Part shown: in pieces, positions 8,978 through 18,378 of the stretch
Position numbering within the stretch: the first letter of the stretch is position 1
Layout of the letters: every line of letters starts with the position of its first letter
Origin: Allobosea psychrotolerans
GTDB taxonomy: Bacteria > Pseudomonadota > Alphaproteobacteria > Rhizobiales > Beijerinckiaceae
Reading direction: 5' to 3'
Assembly (NCBI RefSeq): GCF_002917105.1
Contig: NZ_PQFZ01000009.1
Location: 172,330-236,329 of the forward strand
DNA: 64,000 nt
Program-made: the position numbers and the translations under genes
The notes under the pieces: model-generated
Database searches by the model: none
Seen by the model: the letters and a program-made list of their open reading frames with translations, nothing else
Told to the model about the DNA's origin: nothing

Positions 8978-10294
8978 TCAGCTCGCGATCTTCAGCGCCT
9001 TGCGGGCCTCGACCGCGCTCGCCTCCCGCCGGCTCCTGGCCGCCTCCATGTCGAGGCTGACCATGAAGTCCGAGATGCGCGGAGCGATCTCGGAACGGAA
9101 GCGCGAGCCGTTGAAGACGCCGTAATGGCCGACGCCCATCTGAAGGTAGTGGACGCGCTTGTCGGCCGGGATATTGGCGCAGAGATCATGGGCGGCCTGG
9201 GTCTGGCCGACGCCGGAGATGTCGTCCTTCTCACCCTCGACCGTCATCAGCGCGACGCGGCGGATGGCCGTGCAGTCGACCGGCTTGTCGCGATGCATCA
9301 TCGTGCCCTTGGGCAAGGCATGCTCGACGAAGACGGTCTCGACGGTCTGGAGATAGAACTCGGCGGTCAGGTCCATCACCGCCATGTACTCGTCGTAGAA
9401 ATCGCGATGCTTCTCGGCGGAATCGCCGTCACCCCGAATCAGATGCTTGAACATGTCGTAATGGGCGGTGACGTGCCGATCGAGATTCATCGCCATGAAG
9501 CCCGAGAGCTGCAGAAAGCCGGGATAGACAGCGCGGAAGAAACCCTGGTTCGGGAAGGGCACGGTGGTGATGCAGTGGTCGCGGAACCAGTCGATGCCGC
9601 GATCCATCGCGAGCTTGTTGACCTCGGTCGGCGAGCGGCGCGTGTCGATCGGCCCGCCCATCAGCGTCATCGAGCGCGGGGCGCATGGATCGTTCTCCGC
9701 TTCCATGCGGGCGATCGCGGCGAGTACCGGCACGGAAGGCTGGCAGACGGCCATGACATGGGTGTCGGAGCCGAGCATCTGCAGCATGGCGATGACGTAG
9801 TCGATATAGTCGTCGAGATCGAAACGCCCGGCCGAGAGCGGCACATGACGGGCGTCGACCCAATCGGTGATGTAGACCTCATGGCCGGGCAGGAAGGCCT
9901 CGACCGTGCCGCGCAGCAGCGTGGCGTAGTGGCCCGACATCGGCGCGACCAGCAGCACCTTGGGCTGCGGCTTGCGGCGACCCTCGATCTTGCGGTCGAA
10001 ATGGATCAGCTTGCAGAAGGGCCGCTCCCAGACGATGCGCTCCTCGACCGCGACCTTGACGCCGTTGATCGTGGTCTCGGCCAGGCCGAAGGCAGGCTTG
10101 CCATAGCGGCGCGTGCTGCGCTCGAACAATTCGCAGGAGGCGGCGATGGTGCGCCCAAACGGCGTGTAGCTCAGCGGATTGGCCGGGTTCTTGAAAGCGA
10201 GCTGCATCGCGTCGGACAGGCCGCGCGCGGGCCCCACCATCATGTGCACAGCTTCAAAGGCATGGTAGGCAAACGACATGGCGGCCCCGTACAT
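8978..10294 (-). CDS. phaZ: Intracellular poly(3-hydroxybutyrate) depolymerase
   Basis: A 438-residue cytoplasmic enzyme that mobilises PHB granules. The N-terminus MYGAAMSFAYHAFEAVHMM is typical of the intracellular PhaZ family. The nucleophile is a cysteine, as in Ralstonia PhaZa1: AVCQPSVPVLAA around C184 of this model. C-terminal features include EGEKDDISGVGQT and GHYGVFNGSRFR, carrying the Asp and His of the triad. ATG at 10294 matches family starts; an in-frame ATG at 10375 would add 27 residues with no family similarity. It is divergent from actS. Confidence 0.93.
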   Translation of the reverse strand: MYGAAMSFAYHAFEAVHMMVGPARGLSDAMQLAFKNPANPLSYTPFGRTIAASCELFERSTRRYGKPAFGLAETTINGVKVAVEERIVWERPFCKLIHFDRKIEGRRKPQPKVLLVAPMSGHYATLLRGTVEAFLPGHEVYITDWVDARHVPLSAGRFDLDDYIDYVIAMLQMLGSDTHVMAVCQPSVPVLAAIARMEAENDPCAPRSMTLMGGPIDTRRSPTEVNKLAMDRGIDWFRDHCITTVPFPNQGFFRAVYPGFLQLSGFMAMNLDRHVTAHYDMFKHLIRGDGDSAEKHRDFYDEYMAVMDLTAEFYLQTVETVFVEHALPKGTMMHRDKPVDCTAIRRVALMTVEGEKDDISGVGQTQAAHDLCANIPADKRVHYLQMGVGHYGVFNGSRFRSEIAPRISDFMVSLDMEAARSRREASAVEARKALKIAS

Positions 10295-10469
10295 GCGAAA
10301 TCGGTCTTTCGGTCGCGGCGACGACTCATGATGCGCCGCAACAGGGAACGCACCGTAGGTGGTATTTGTTCTCATTCAACCCGGCTAAAGACTAAGATTT
10401 CGCTGCGATGCCGATCTGCCACAGGAAATTGCTGACGATGCCGCATCGGCCAGTGTCCGGAACAGAGCC

Positions 10470-11819
10470 GTGACGCCCCCCGATTTCCTCGAATCGGCGC
10501 TCGCCCGGTCGAGCCGGCATCTGCGTCTCGACACCCTGGTCCGGCTGCGCTGGCTCGCGATCTCGGGCCAGAGCCTGGCCGTGGCGGGCGTGCATTTCGG
10601 GCTCGGCTTCGTCTTGCCCTTCGGCTGGTGCTTCGCCGTCATCGCCGTCTCGGCCTGGCTCAACATCGCGCTGCGCATCCGCTTTCCGCTCAGCCATCGC
10701 CTGACGGCGGGCGCTGCGACCGCGCTGCTGGCCTTCGACATCATCCAGCTCGCTGCATTGCTCTACCTCACCGGCGGGCTGCAGAACCCCTTCTCGATCC
10801 TGTTCCTCGCGCCGGTAATGATCTCGGCGACGGCGCTGCCGCCGCAGCGCACCTTGCTGCTCGGCATGCTCGGCGTCGTGCTGGCGACAGGGCTCAGCTT
10901 CGCGCATCTGCCACTGCCCTGGGCCGGCGAGGGCCGCCCGGTGCTGCCGCCCTATTACCAGGCCGGCAACTGGATCGCGCTCGTGCTGGGCCTGGGCTTT
11001 ACCGGCATCTATGCCTGGCGCGTCGCCAAGGAGGCGCGCGACCTCTCCGACGCGCTCACCGCCACCGAGCTCGTGCTGGCGCGCGAGCAGCATCTCTCGC
11101 AGCTCGACGGGCTGGCCGCCGCCGCCGCCCATGAGCTCGGCACGCCGCTCGCCACGATCGCGCTGGTGGCGCGCGAGCTCTCGCGCCTGGCGCCGGCGGA
11201 AGGCGAAATGGCCGAGGACATCGCGCTGCTGCGCGAGCAGGTCGAGCGCTGCCGCGGCATCCTCGGCAAGCTCACCTCGCTGCAGGACGACGATGGAAGT
11301 CCTCTGGATGAATTGTCGCTGCGCCTGCTGATCGAGGAGGCGGCCGGGCCGCAACGTCCCTTCGGCATGCCTTTCAAAATCGCAATGCAGGGCGAGAAGC
11401 CCGAGCCCATCTGTCGCCGCAACCCCGGCATGATCTACGGACTCGGCAACATCGTCGACAATGCGGTCGATTTCGCCCGGACGGCCGTGACCATCACGGC
11501 GCGCTGGGACGACAACCAGGTCACGCTGATCATCGCCGATGACGGGCCGGGCTTTCCCGCCGACGTGCTGATGCGCGCTGGCGAACCTTACCTCACCCAT
11601 GGGGCGGGCGAGAGCCGCGCCGGCGGCGGGCTGGGCCTGGGGCTCTTTATCGCCAAGACACTGCTCGAGCGGGGCGGGGCGACGATCGAGTTCTCGAATC
11701 TGCCCGCTCCGGCAAGCGGCGCCTCGATCAGGATCAGCTGGCCCAGAGCCGTGTTCGAAGCCGGCCTGCGTCCGCAGGGGGCTACAAACCCGGACATTTC
11801 GGCCCTACATAGGGGTTGA
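10470..11819 (+). CDS. actS: ActS/RegB/PrrB-type redox sensor histidine kinase
   Basis: A 449-residue membrane sensor kinase with about six N-terminal transmembrane segments. Diagnostic features of the RegB family are intact: the quinone-site heptapeptide GGLQNPF (102-108), the H-box AAAHELGTPLATI with H221, and the redox-sensitive cysteine C261 in ERCRGIL. An N-box VDNAVDFA and G-boxes DDGPGF and GGGLGLGLF form the ATPase. The system senses quinone and thiol redox state and controls respiration, carbon and nitrogen fixation and acid tolerance genes. The cognate regulator gene actR follows after 83 nt. Confidence 0.95.
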   Translation: MTPPDFLESALARSSRHLRLDTLVRLRWLAISGQSLAVAGVHFGLGFVLPFGWCFAVIAVSAWLNIALRIRFPLSHRLTAGAATALLAFDIIQLAALLYLTGGLQNPFSILFLAPVMISATALPPQRTLLLGMLGVVLATGLSFAHLPLPWAGEGRPVLPPYYQAGNWIALVLGLGFTGIYAWRVAKEARDLSDALTATELVLAREQHLSQLDGLAAAAAHELGTPLATIALVARELSRLAPAEGEMAEDIALLREQVERCRGILGKLTSLQDDDGSPLDELSLRLLIEEAAGPQRPFGMPFKIAMQGEKPEPICRRNPGMIYGLGNIVDNAVDFARTAVTITARWDDNQVTLIIADDGPGFPADVLMRAGEPYLTHGAGESRAGGGLGLGLFIAKTLLERGGATIEFSNLPAPASGASIRISWPRAVFEAGLRPQGATNPDISALHRG

Positions 11820-11902
11820 TTGATCCGCCCCCCGCCTGATGCGTAGCGAGGGCAACCGCGCTACAATTCCGCCGGGACAGGCCCGGCGGAAGGAGAGTTC
11901 CG

Positions 11903-12469
11903 ATGCAAGACGTGCTGAGCGAAGCCGCCCCGACGGAGACGTCGGCGGATATGTCCCTGCTGCTGGTCGACGACGACAAGCCGTTTCTGACCCGGCTGGC
12001 GCGCGCCATGGAGGGACGTGGCTATCTGGTGCGGACTGCTGAAAGCGTCTCGGCCGGGCTTGCCGCCGTCGAGGAGGCCGCCCCGGCCTTCGCCGTGATC
12101 GATCTGCGCCTCGCCGACGGCAACGGGCTCGATGTGATCGCGCGATTGAAGGAGCGCCGGCCCGATGCACGCGGCATCGTGCTGACCGGCTATGGCAATA
12201 TCGCGACCGCCGTCAGCGCCGTGAAGCTCGGCGCCTTCGACTTCCTCGCCAAGCCCGCCGACGCCGACGAAATCCATTCGGCCCTGGCCGCCTCGCGCAA
12301 TGCCCGCCCGATGCCGCCGGAAAACCCGATGTCGGCCGACCGGGTGCGTTGGGAGCATATCCAGCGCGTCTATGAATTGTGCAGCCGCAATGTCTCTGAG
12401 ACGGCACGCCGGCTGGGCATGCACCGGCGCACCCTGCAGCGCATCCTGGCGAAGCGCGCGCCGCGATAG
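11903..12469 (+). CDS. actR: ActR/RegA/PrrA-type response regulator
   Basis: A 188-residue regulator paired with ActS. The receiver domain has the acidic pair in LLVDDDKPF, phosphoacceptor D67 in AVIDLRLADG, a switch Thr in VLTGYG and Lys in FLAKPAD. A short linker of prolines leads to a Fis-type helix-turn-helix, SETARRLGMHRRTLQRILAK, at the C-terminus, as in RegA. AAGGAGAG lies just upstream of the ATG at 11903. Conservation across the family is very high, so regulation is probably as in other alphaproteobacteria. Confidence 0.96.
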   Translation: MQDVLSEAAPTETSADMSLLLVDDDKPFLTRLARAMEGRGYLVRTAESVSAGLAAVEEAAPAFAVIDLRLADGNGLDVIARLKERRPDARGIVLTGYGNIATAVSAVKLGAFDFLAKPADADEIHSALAASRNARPMPPENPMSADRVRWEHIQRVYELCSRNVSETARRLGMHRRTLQRILAKRAPR

Positions 12470-12493
12470 GCCTCGCGCGCTCGCCATCGCGGT

Positions 12494-13528
12494 CTAGACT
12501 GGTGGCGGGTTGATCTGCTTGAAGCCGCCTTCGCGCCAATAGGGATAATGCGGGTAGGCCGGCGTCACCGCGCTCGCCGCATCGAGCCGCGCGACCTGCT
12601 CGCGCGTCAGGCTCCAGCCGACGGCGCCGAGATTCTGGCGCAACTGCTCCTCGTTGCGCGCGCCGATGATGACGCTGGCGACGCTCGGGCGGCGCAGCAG
12701 CCAGTTCAATGCGATCTGCGGCACGGTCTTGCCGGTCTCCTGCGCGAGCGCATCCAGCACGTCGACGATGGCGTAGAGCCGCTCATCGTCGACTGGCGGG
12801 CCGAAATCGGCGCTTTCATGCAGCCGGCTGCTGGCGGGAAGCGGCTGGCCGCGGCGGATCTTGCCGGTCAGGCGGCCCCAGCCGAGCGGGCTCCAGACCA
12901 TCGCGCCGACCTTCTGATCGAGCCCGAGCGGCATCAGCTCCCATTCATAGTCGCGCCCGACCAGCGAATAGTAGACCTGATGGGCGACATAGCGCGGCCA
13001 GCCATGGCGGTCGGCGGCGGCGAGCGACTTCATCAACTGCCAGCCGGAGAAGTTGGAGGCGCCGACATAGGTGAGCTTGCCGGCCCGCATGAGCGCGTCG
13101 AGTGCGCTCAAGACCTCCTCGACCGGCGTCGCGGCATCAAAAGCATGGAGCTGCAGCAGGTCGATATGGTCGGTGCGCAGGCGCTTCAGCGCCGCCTCGA
13201 CGCCGGCGATCAGGCGCAGGCGCGAGGTGCCCGCCTGCAAGGGGCCATCGCCCGCGGGCAGCCCGAGCTTGGTCGAGATCAGCGCCTGATTGCGCCGGCC
13301 CTCCAGCGCCTCGCCCAGGATCGTCTCGGACGCGCCGCTGGAATAGACATCCGCCGTGTCAAAAAGCGTGACGCCGGCCTCGAGGCAGATGTCGACGAGG
13401 CGCTTGGCCTGGGCAACGTCGGTGTCGCCCCAGGCGCTGAAAAGCGGCCCCTCGCCACCAAATGTGCCGCAGCCGAAGCTGAGGGCCGGGACTTTCAGGC
13501 CGGATGCGCCGAGCTGTCGATGATCCAT
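12494..13528 (-). CDS. Aldo/keto reductase
   Basis: A 344-residue NADPH-dependent oxidoreductase of the AKR superfamily (TIM barrel). Catalytic D57 and Y62 are in FDTADVYSSG, lysine in LISTKLG and histidine in LLQLHAFD. The cofactor-binding part VIIGARNEEQL is near the C-terminus, followed by TPAYPHYPYW, typical of the YhdN/AKR11-15-like group. The substrate is unknown. The start at 13528 has AGGAG 7 nt upstream. It is convergent with actR and downstream of an MFS gene on the same strand (104-nt gap). Confidence 0.92.
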   Translation of the reverse strand: MDHRQLGASGLKVPALSFGCGTFGGEGPLFSAWGDTDVAQAKRLVDICLEAGVTLFDTADVYSSGASETILGEALEGRRNQALISTKLGLPAGDGPLQAGTSRLRLIAGVEAALKRLRTDHIDLLQLHAFDAATPVEEVLSALDALMRAGKLTYVGASNFSGWQLMKSLAAADRHGWPRYVAHQVYYSLVGRDYEWELMPLGLDQKVGAMVWSPLGWGRLTGKIRRGQPLPASSRLHESADFGPPVDDERLYAIVDVLDALAQETGKTVPQIALNWLLRRPSVASVIIGARNEEQLRQNLGAVGWSLTREQVARLDAASAVTPAYPHYPYWREGGFKQINPPPV

Positions 13529-13632
13529 GAGGTTTCTCCTGTCAGGCGAAAAGCGCATTCTCAAGCGAAGCGGACGCCGGTTCCCTCGCGACAAATGCGA
13601 AGCGTTTGCGCGGAGAAAACGAGTCAAGACAA

Positions 13633-14802
13633 TCAGACGGTCGCGAGGCGGGCGCTGCGTCGTTCGATGGCGAGGCTCCAGGCGGCGAGGCCAAGCGCCG
13701 CCAGCGGCACCAGCGCGGCGATCGGCGCGATGCCGGGCAGCCCCGGGCCATGGCTGATGACGAAGCCGCCGAGCCAGGCGCCGAAGGCATTGCCGAGGTT
13801 GAAAGCGGCGATATTGAGGCTGGACGCCAGTCCCTGACCCGCGCCGCCGGCCTGCTGCAGCACCCGCATCTGCAGCGGCGCGACCGTGGAGAAGGCGGCA
13901 GCGCCCAGCGCGAAGGCCGCGACGACCGCCCCGATCTTGCTGTGGAAGGCGAAGCCGGCTGCGACCATCACCAGCGTCAGCAACAGCAGCGTGCCGATCA
14001 GGGCGGGCGAGAGGCTGCGATCGGCCCAGCGGCCGCCGAGCAGATTGCCGATGACGAGGCCGGCCCCGAAGACCAGCAGGATCGGCGAGACCGCCTCCTG
14101 GCTGAAGCCGGCGAGCTCGACCAGCAGCGGCTGGATATAGGTGAAGACCGCAAAGACGCCGCCGAAGCCGAGCACGGTGATCAGCAGGCCGAGCTGGACC
14201 TGCGGCCGGGCCAGCACCGCAAACTCCTCCGAGAGCGGCGCAAGCGGCGCGGTCTCGCGCGCCTTGGGCACGAACAGCGCCAGGATGACGAAAGCCAGGA
14301 TGCCGATCGCGGTCACCGCCCAGAAGGTCGCGCGCCAGCCATAGGCCAGGCCGAGCCAGGAGCCGAAGGGCACGCCGAGCAAGGTCGCCAGAGTCAATCC
14401 CGTGAACATCACGGCGATGGCCGAGGCCTTGCGCTCCGGCGCGACAAGCCCGGTCGCGACGACCGAGCCGACGCCGAAGAAGGTGCCATGCGCCAGCGCC
14501 GTGACGATGCGCGCGGCCATCAGCCAGCCGAAGCTGGGCGCGAGTGCGCAGGCCAGATTGCCGAGGGTGAAGATCGCCATCAGGACGAGCAGCGTCGTCT
14601 TGCGCGGCAGCCCTCGGGTCGCGATCGTCAGGATCGGCGCGCCGACGAAGACGCCGAGCGCATAGCCGGTCATCAGCAGGCCGGCGGTCGGGATCGAAAT
14701 GGCGAGGTCACCCGAGACCTGCAGCAGCAGGCCCATGATGACGAATTCGGTGACGCCGATACCGAAGGCGCCAACGGTGAGGGCATAGAGTGCGACGGGC
14801 AT
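13633..14802 (-). CDS. MFS transporter (DHA1, AraJ/YdhP-like)
   Basis: A 389-residue inner-membrane protein with about 12 hydrophobic helices. The N-terminus ALTVGAFGIGVTEFVIMGLL and the segments GAPILTIATRGLPRK and RIVTALAHGTFFGVGS are characteristic of the AraJ/YdhP/YdeA drug or sugar efflux branch. The substrate is unknown. It is divergent from a LysR-type regulator gene (99-nt shared upstream region), a classic arrangement suggesting that this regulator controls it. Confidence 0.92.
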   Translation of the reverse strand: MPVALYALTVGAFGIGVTEFVIMGLLLQVSGDLAISIPTAGLLMTGYALGVFVGAPILTIATRGLPRKTTLLVLMAIFTLGNLACALAPSFGWLMAARIVTALAHGTFFGVGSVVATGLVAPERKASAIAVMFTGLTLATLLGVPFGSWLGLAYGWRATFWAVTAIGILAFVILALFVPKARETAPLAPLSEEFAVLARPQVQLGLLITVLGFGGVFAVFTYIQPLLVELAGFSQEAVSPILLVFGAGLVIGNLLGGRWADRSLSPALIGTLLLLTLVMVAAGFAFHSKIGAVVAAFALGAAAFSTVAPLQMRVLQQAGGAGQGLASSLNIAAFNLGNAFGAWLGGFVISHGPGLPGIAPIAALVPLAALGLAAWSLAIERRSARLATV

Positions 14803-14901
14803 GACGGCTTTCCCGGAATGATGATGAGCCGGGGATATGGCAGCTGGCCCGCTTATGAATTAGATTGCCTTCAGGACATTGATTTGTGAGGTGAAGTCAT
14901 C

Positions 14902-15840
14902 ATGCCGCGGCCGGACATCAACCGCTCCGGCGAGATGGAGGTGTTCGCGAGGGTCGTCGAGCTCGGCGGCTTCTCGCCGGCGGCGCGCTCGCTGCGGATG
15001 ACACCCTCGGCGGTGAGCAAGCTGATGGCGCGGCTCGAGGCGCGGCTGGGCGTGCGCCTGATCATCCGCTCGACCCGCAAGCTCCAGCTCACCGAGGAGG
15101 GCGCGACCTTTCACGCCGGGGCGTTGCGCGTGCTGGCCGATCTCGACGAGGCCGAGCGCTCGGTCGCCGCCGGCCAGATTCCGCGCGGGCGATTGCGGGT
15201 GAATTCGAACGTGCCCTTCGGCCGGCTTTACCTGCTGCCGCTCGCGCCGCGCTTCATGGCCGCCCATCCCGGCGTACAGCTCGACATCACCATCACCGAC
15301 CAGGTCATCGACCTGATGGACGAGCGCGCCGATGTCGCGATTCGAGTCGGGCCGATGCGTCCCTCGCAACTCGTCGCGCGCAAGCTCGGCGCAGCCGCGA
15401 TGGCGATCGTCGCCTCGCCCGATTACCTCGCCCGCCATCCGGCACCCCGGAGCATTGCCGATCTCGCATGGCACGACCTGATCACCTTCAATTTCGCCCG
15501 CCATTGCGACGAATGGCCGTTCTGTCTCGATGGCAAACGCCTCTTCGTCCCGGCCCATGGCCGCGTCACGGTCGGCGACGGCGAAAGCGCGCGGCAGCTC
15601 GCCCTGAACGGTCAGGGGCTGGCGCGGCTCTCGCTCTTCCATATCGGCCATGACATCGCGGCCGGCCGCCTCGTGCCGGTGCTGGAGGATTTCAATCCCG
15701 GCGATGTCGAGGAGATCAACGCGGTCTATGTCGGCCATGGCGGCCGCTTGCCGGCGCGCGTGCGCGCCTTCATCGATTTCCTGGTCGAGACGGTGGACCT
15801 GACGGCGCCGCCGGTGACGGCCGAACCGAGCCCTGCCTAA
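14902..15840 (+). CDS. LysR family transcriptional regulator
   Basis: A 312-residue regulator with an N-terminal winged helix-turn-helix (EMEVFARVVELGGFSPAARSLRMTPSAVSKLMARLE, residues about 12-47) and a C-terminal periplasmic-binding-protein-like effector domain. The effector is unknown. It is divergent from the MFS exporter and likely its regulator, as LysR proteins usually bind the shared intergenic DNA. Its stop codon TAA (15838-15840) interlocks with the stop TAG of the convergent mmcB-like gene, so the two 3' ends overlap by 4 nt. Confidence 0.93.
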   Translation: MPRPDINRSGEMEVFARVVELGGFSPAARSLRMTPSAVSKLMARLEARLGVRLIIRSTRKLQLTEEGATFHAGALRVLADLDEAERSVAAGQIPRGRLRVNSNVPFGRLYLLPLAPRFMAAHPGVQLDITITDQVIDLMDERADVAIRVGPMRPSQLVARKLGAAAMAIVASPDYLARHPAPRSIADLAWHDLITFNFARHCDEWPFCLDGKRLFVPAHGRVTVGDGESARQLALNGQGLARLSLFHIGHDIAAGRLVPVLEDFNPGDVEEINAVYVGHGGRLPARVRAFIDFLVETVDLTAPPVTAEPSPA

Positions 15841-16298
15841 AGTCCCGGATCCTCCAGCAGCGCCAGGCGCCCGGCTGCGAGCTTGGCGAAGGCGATGGTC
15901 AGCGCCTTGCGCCTGGAGCCGCTGAGCGGGTGGCGGGGCGCCTCGCGCAGCATCTCGCCGCCATAGGCGTCGGCGACGATCAGCCCGACATCCTCGGGCA
16001 GGATCTCGCTCGGGAATTCCGGCGCGACCGCGAAGAGGAAACCATCGCAATAGTCGCGATAATCCGGCCATTTGCCGTCGACGCGGTAGTCCTCGATCCC
16101 GGATTTGACCTCGACCACGAGCAATTCACCCGACGGCGAGAGCGCGACGATGTCGCCGCGCCGGCCATTGGCGAAGGTCATCTCCTTGACGATGGCGTAG
16201 CCGCGCTCGCGCAAGTGCCGGCCCGCGCCACGGCAGACGGCGCGGGTGATGTCGGGCCGCGTCGGTGGCGGGTTCAGGCGGGACTCTGCAGTGGACAT
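15837..16298 (-). CDS. MmcB family DNA repair protein
   Basis: A 153-residue protein with a PD-(D/E)XK nuclease-like core: RRGDIVALS followed by LLVVEVKSG and a DYRVDGKWPDYRDYCD segment. This matches MmcB, an LexA/mitomycin-C-responsive repair factor described in Caulobacter that aids ImuB-dependent tolerance. The start at 16298 (MSTAESR) is preferred over one 17 codons upstream, which would cover the intergenic region. It is convergent with the LysR gene. Confidence 0.85.
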   Translation of the reverse strand: MSTAESRLNPPPTRPDITRAVCRGAGRHLRERGYAIVKEMTFANGRRGDIVALSPSGELLVVEVKSGIEDYRVDGKWPDYRDYCDGFLFAVAPEFPSEILPEDVGLIVADAYGGEMLREAPRHPLSGSRRKALTIAFAKLAAGRLALLEDPGL

Positions 16299-16433
16299 TG
16301 CGCCATGTTCACTCTTTGTGCCAATCCATGCAAGCCCGGCTTGCAACACGGCCCCGCACCGGACGGATTCGCACGCCTTTGGAAGCCATCACCCTCTAGG
16401 CATTTGCCTCGACTTGCTTATGGTGCCGCCGCC

Positions 16434-17459
16434 TTGGACAGCTTTCTCGCCCCCCTCCTGATCCTGATCACCGCAGCCGCCATCTCGGCCGTGCTGTGCG
16501 TCGCCTTGCGGCCGCTGCTCGCGCGCTATGCGCTGGCGCGCCCCAATGCGCGCTCCAGCCACAGCATCCCGACGCCGCAAGGCGGCGGGATCGCGGTTCT
16601 GGCCGGGGCTTTCCTGGCCCTCGGCCCCGGCCTTCTGCACGGCCCACTCCCAGCCGGGGCGCAAAACGATCTCGTGCTGGTCGGCGCAGCCGCGATCCTG
16701 CTCGCCGTCGTCGGCGCCTGGGACGATATCCGGCCATTGCCGGCGAGCCTGCGGCTCGTGCTGCAGGCGGCCTGCGTCGGGCTCGTCATCGTCTATGCCG
16801 CGCCGGGGCTGCGGCTGTTTCCCGGTCTCATGCCGCTCGCGCTGGAGCGCGTGCTGGCGCTGCTGGCCGGCGTCTGGTTCGTCAATCTCGTCAACTTCAT
16901 GGACGGGATCGACTGGATCACCATTGCCGGCATCGTGCCTCTGACCGGCGCCTTGGCGCTGGCGGGGCATGCGGGCGCGCTCGATTTGGGCAGCACCTGG
17001 CTGGCTGCGGCGCTCTGCGGCGGGCTGATCGGCTTCGCGCCCTTCAACAAGCCCCGCGCCCGGCTCTTCCTTGGCGATGTCGGCTCGCTGCCGATCGGCC
17101 TGCTCACCGCCTATCTGCTCTACAGGCTCGCCGGAACCGGCGCTTTCGCGGCGGCGCTGATCCTGCCGCTCTACCATCTCTGCGACGCTACGCTGACGCT
17201 GCTGCGCCGATTGGCGCGCGGCGAAAAAATTTGGGAGGCGCATCGCTCGCATCTCTATCAGCAGGCGACCACGAACGGCTTCAGCGTGCTCGGCATCGTC
17301 ACGCGCATCGCCTTGCTGAACCTGATCCTGATCGCGCTGGCCGCGTTCAGCCTGCGTATCCCCGACTTCTGGGGGCAACTCGCCTGCCTTGCGGTGGCGC
17401 TGCTGCTGACCGCGGCTCTGCTGCACAGCTTTGCGCGCCCGAGGGCCGCCCATGGCTGA
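16434..17459 (+). CDS. WbpL/WecA-like undecaprenyl-phosphate sugar-1-phosphate transferase
   Basis: A polytopic glycosyltransferase family 4 enzyme (about 341 residues, 10 or more helices) that starts a lipid-linked O-antigen or exopolysaccharide unit. Conserved loops are HSIPTPQGGGIAV, GAWDDIRPLP, LVNFMDGIDWI, FLGDVGSLPIG and the UDP-sugar motif AHRSHLYQQAT. No ATG with a clear ribosome site is present: TTG at 16434 begins LDSFLAPLLIL and fits the first helix, while ATG at 16305 is an in-frame alternative. It overlaps the next gene by 8 nt. With its neighbours it suggests transfer of a 2-acetamido-6-deoxyhexose such as QuiNAc. Confidence 0.88.
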   Translation: MDSFLAPLLILITAAAISAVLCVALRPLLARYALARPNARSSHSIPTPQGGGIAVLAGAFLALGPGLLHGPLPAGAQNDLVLVGAAAILLAVVGAWDDIRPLPASLRLVLQAACVGLVIVYAAPGLRLFPGLMPLALERVLALLAGVWFVNLVNFMDGIDWITIAGIVPLTGALALAGHAGALDLGSTWLAAALCGGLIGFAPFNKPRARLFLGDVGSLPIGLLTAYLLYRLAGTGAFAAALILPLYHLCDATLTLLRRLARGEKIWEAHRSHLYQQATTNGFSVLGIVTRIALLNLILIALAAFSLRIPDFWGQLACLAVALLLTAALLHSFARPRAAHG

Positions 17460-18378
17460 ACCGCGCATCCTCGTGACCGGCGCGAGCGGCTTCGTCGGCC
17501 CGCATGTCGTGGCCGCGTTGCGCGATGCGGGTTACCGCCTGCGCCTGACGCAGCGCCGCGTCACCACGGCGCCGCCCGGCATCGAGACCGTCGTAACGGG
17601 CGATCTCGCCACGGCTATCGACTGGCGCGCCGCGCTGGAGGGCGTCGACCATGTCGTGCACATGGCCGGGCTCGCCCATGCCGGCCCCGGCCTCGATGAG
17701 GCGCTCTACCAACAGGTCAACACGCAGGCGACGCTCGACCTCGCTGAAGCCGCCAGGCAAGCGGGCATTGCGCGCTTCGTCTACCTCTCCTCGATCAAGG
17801 CGCTGAGCGGGGCTTTCGGCGGCCCGCCCTTGCGCGACGACGACAGCCCGGCGCCCGACGACGCCTATGGCCGCTCCAAGCTCGCAGCCGAGCAAGGCCT
17901 GGCCGCGCTCGATCTCGACTGGATGAGCCTGCGCCCGGTCCTGGTCTACGGGCCGGGCGTGAAGGCCAATATGGCGGCGCTGCTCAGGCTCGCACGCCTG
18001 CCCTTGCCGCTGCCGCTCGGCGGGCTTAACGCGCCGCGCTCGCTGCTGGCGGTGGAGAACCTGGCGGAAGCGATCCTGTTCGCACTGACGCCGGCCTGCC
18101 CGGCCCGCAGGAGCTACATCGTCTCGGATCCCGAGCCGATCAGCGTCGCGGAGATCATCACGGCGATGCGGGCGGGCCTGGAACGCAAGCCCGGGCTGAT
18201 TCCCGTGCCCGTGGGATGGCTCGGCCTTGCCGCCCGTCTTGCCGGCAAGCAGGACGCTTTCGCCAAGCTGAGCGGCGGGCTCGTCGCCGCGCCGGACCGC
18301 CTGCTCAGGGCAGGTTGGCGGCCGCGGGTCGCGACTCCGGCAGCTCTGGCCCGGCTTGCGGCTTCGCCCGCAATCTGA
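17452..18378 (+). CDS. NAD-dependent sugar epimerase/4-ketoreductase (WbpV/WreQ-like)
   Basis: A 308-residue extended SDR protein. The Rossmann motif TGASGFVGPHV is at residues 9-19, and the catalytic YxxxK is in DAYGRSKLAAE. Adjacent to a WbpL-like transferase and opposite a WbpM-like 4,6-dehydratase, it most resembles the reductases that complete quinovosamine (QuiNAc) synthesis from a 4-keto intermediate. A true C4 epimerase is the alternative. The start at 17452 overlaps the transferase stop by 8 nt. Its last 74 nt overlap the convergent dehydratase gene. Confidence 0.9.
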   Translation: MAEPRILVTGASGFVGPHVVAALRDAGYRLRLTQRRVTTAPPGIETVVTGDLATAIDWRAALEGVDHVVHMAGLAHAGPGLDEALYQQVNTQATLDLAEAARQAGIARFVYLSSIKALSGAFGGPPLRDDDSPAPDDAYGRSKLAAEQGLAALDLDWMSLRPVLVYGPGVKANMAALLRLARLPLPLPLGGLNAPRSLLAVENLAEAILFALTPACPARRSYIVSDPEPISVAEIITAMRAGLERKPGLIPVPVGWLGLAARLAGKQDAFAKLSGGLVAAPDRLLRAGWRPRVATPAALARLAASPAI

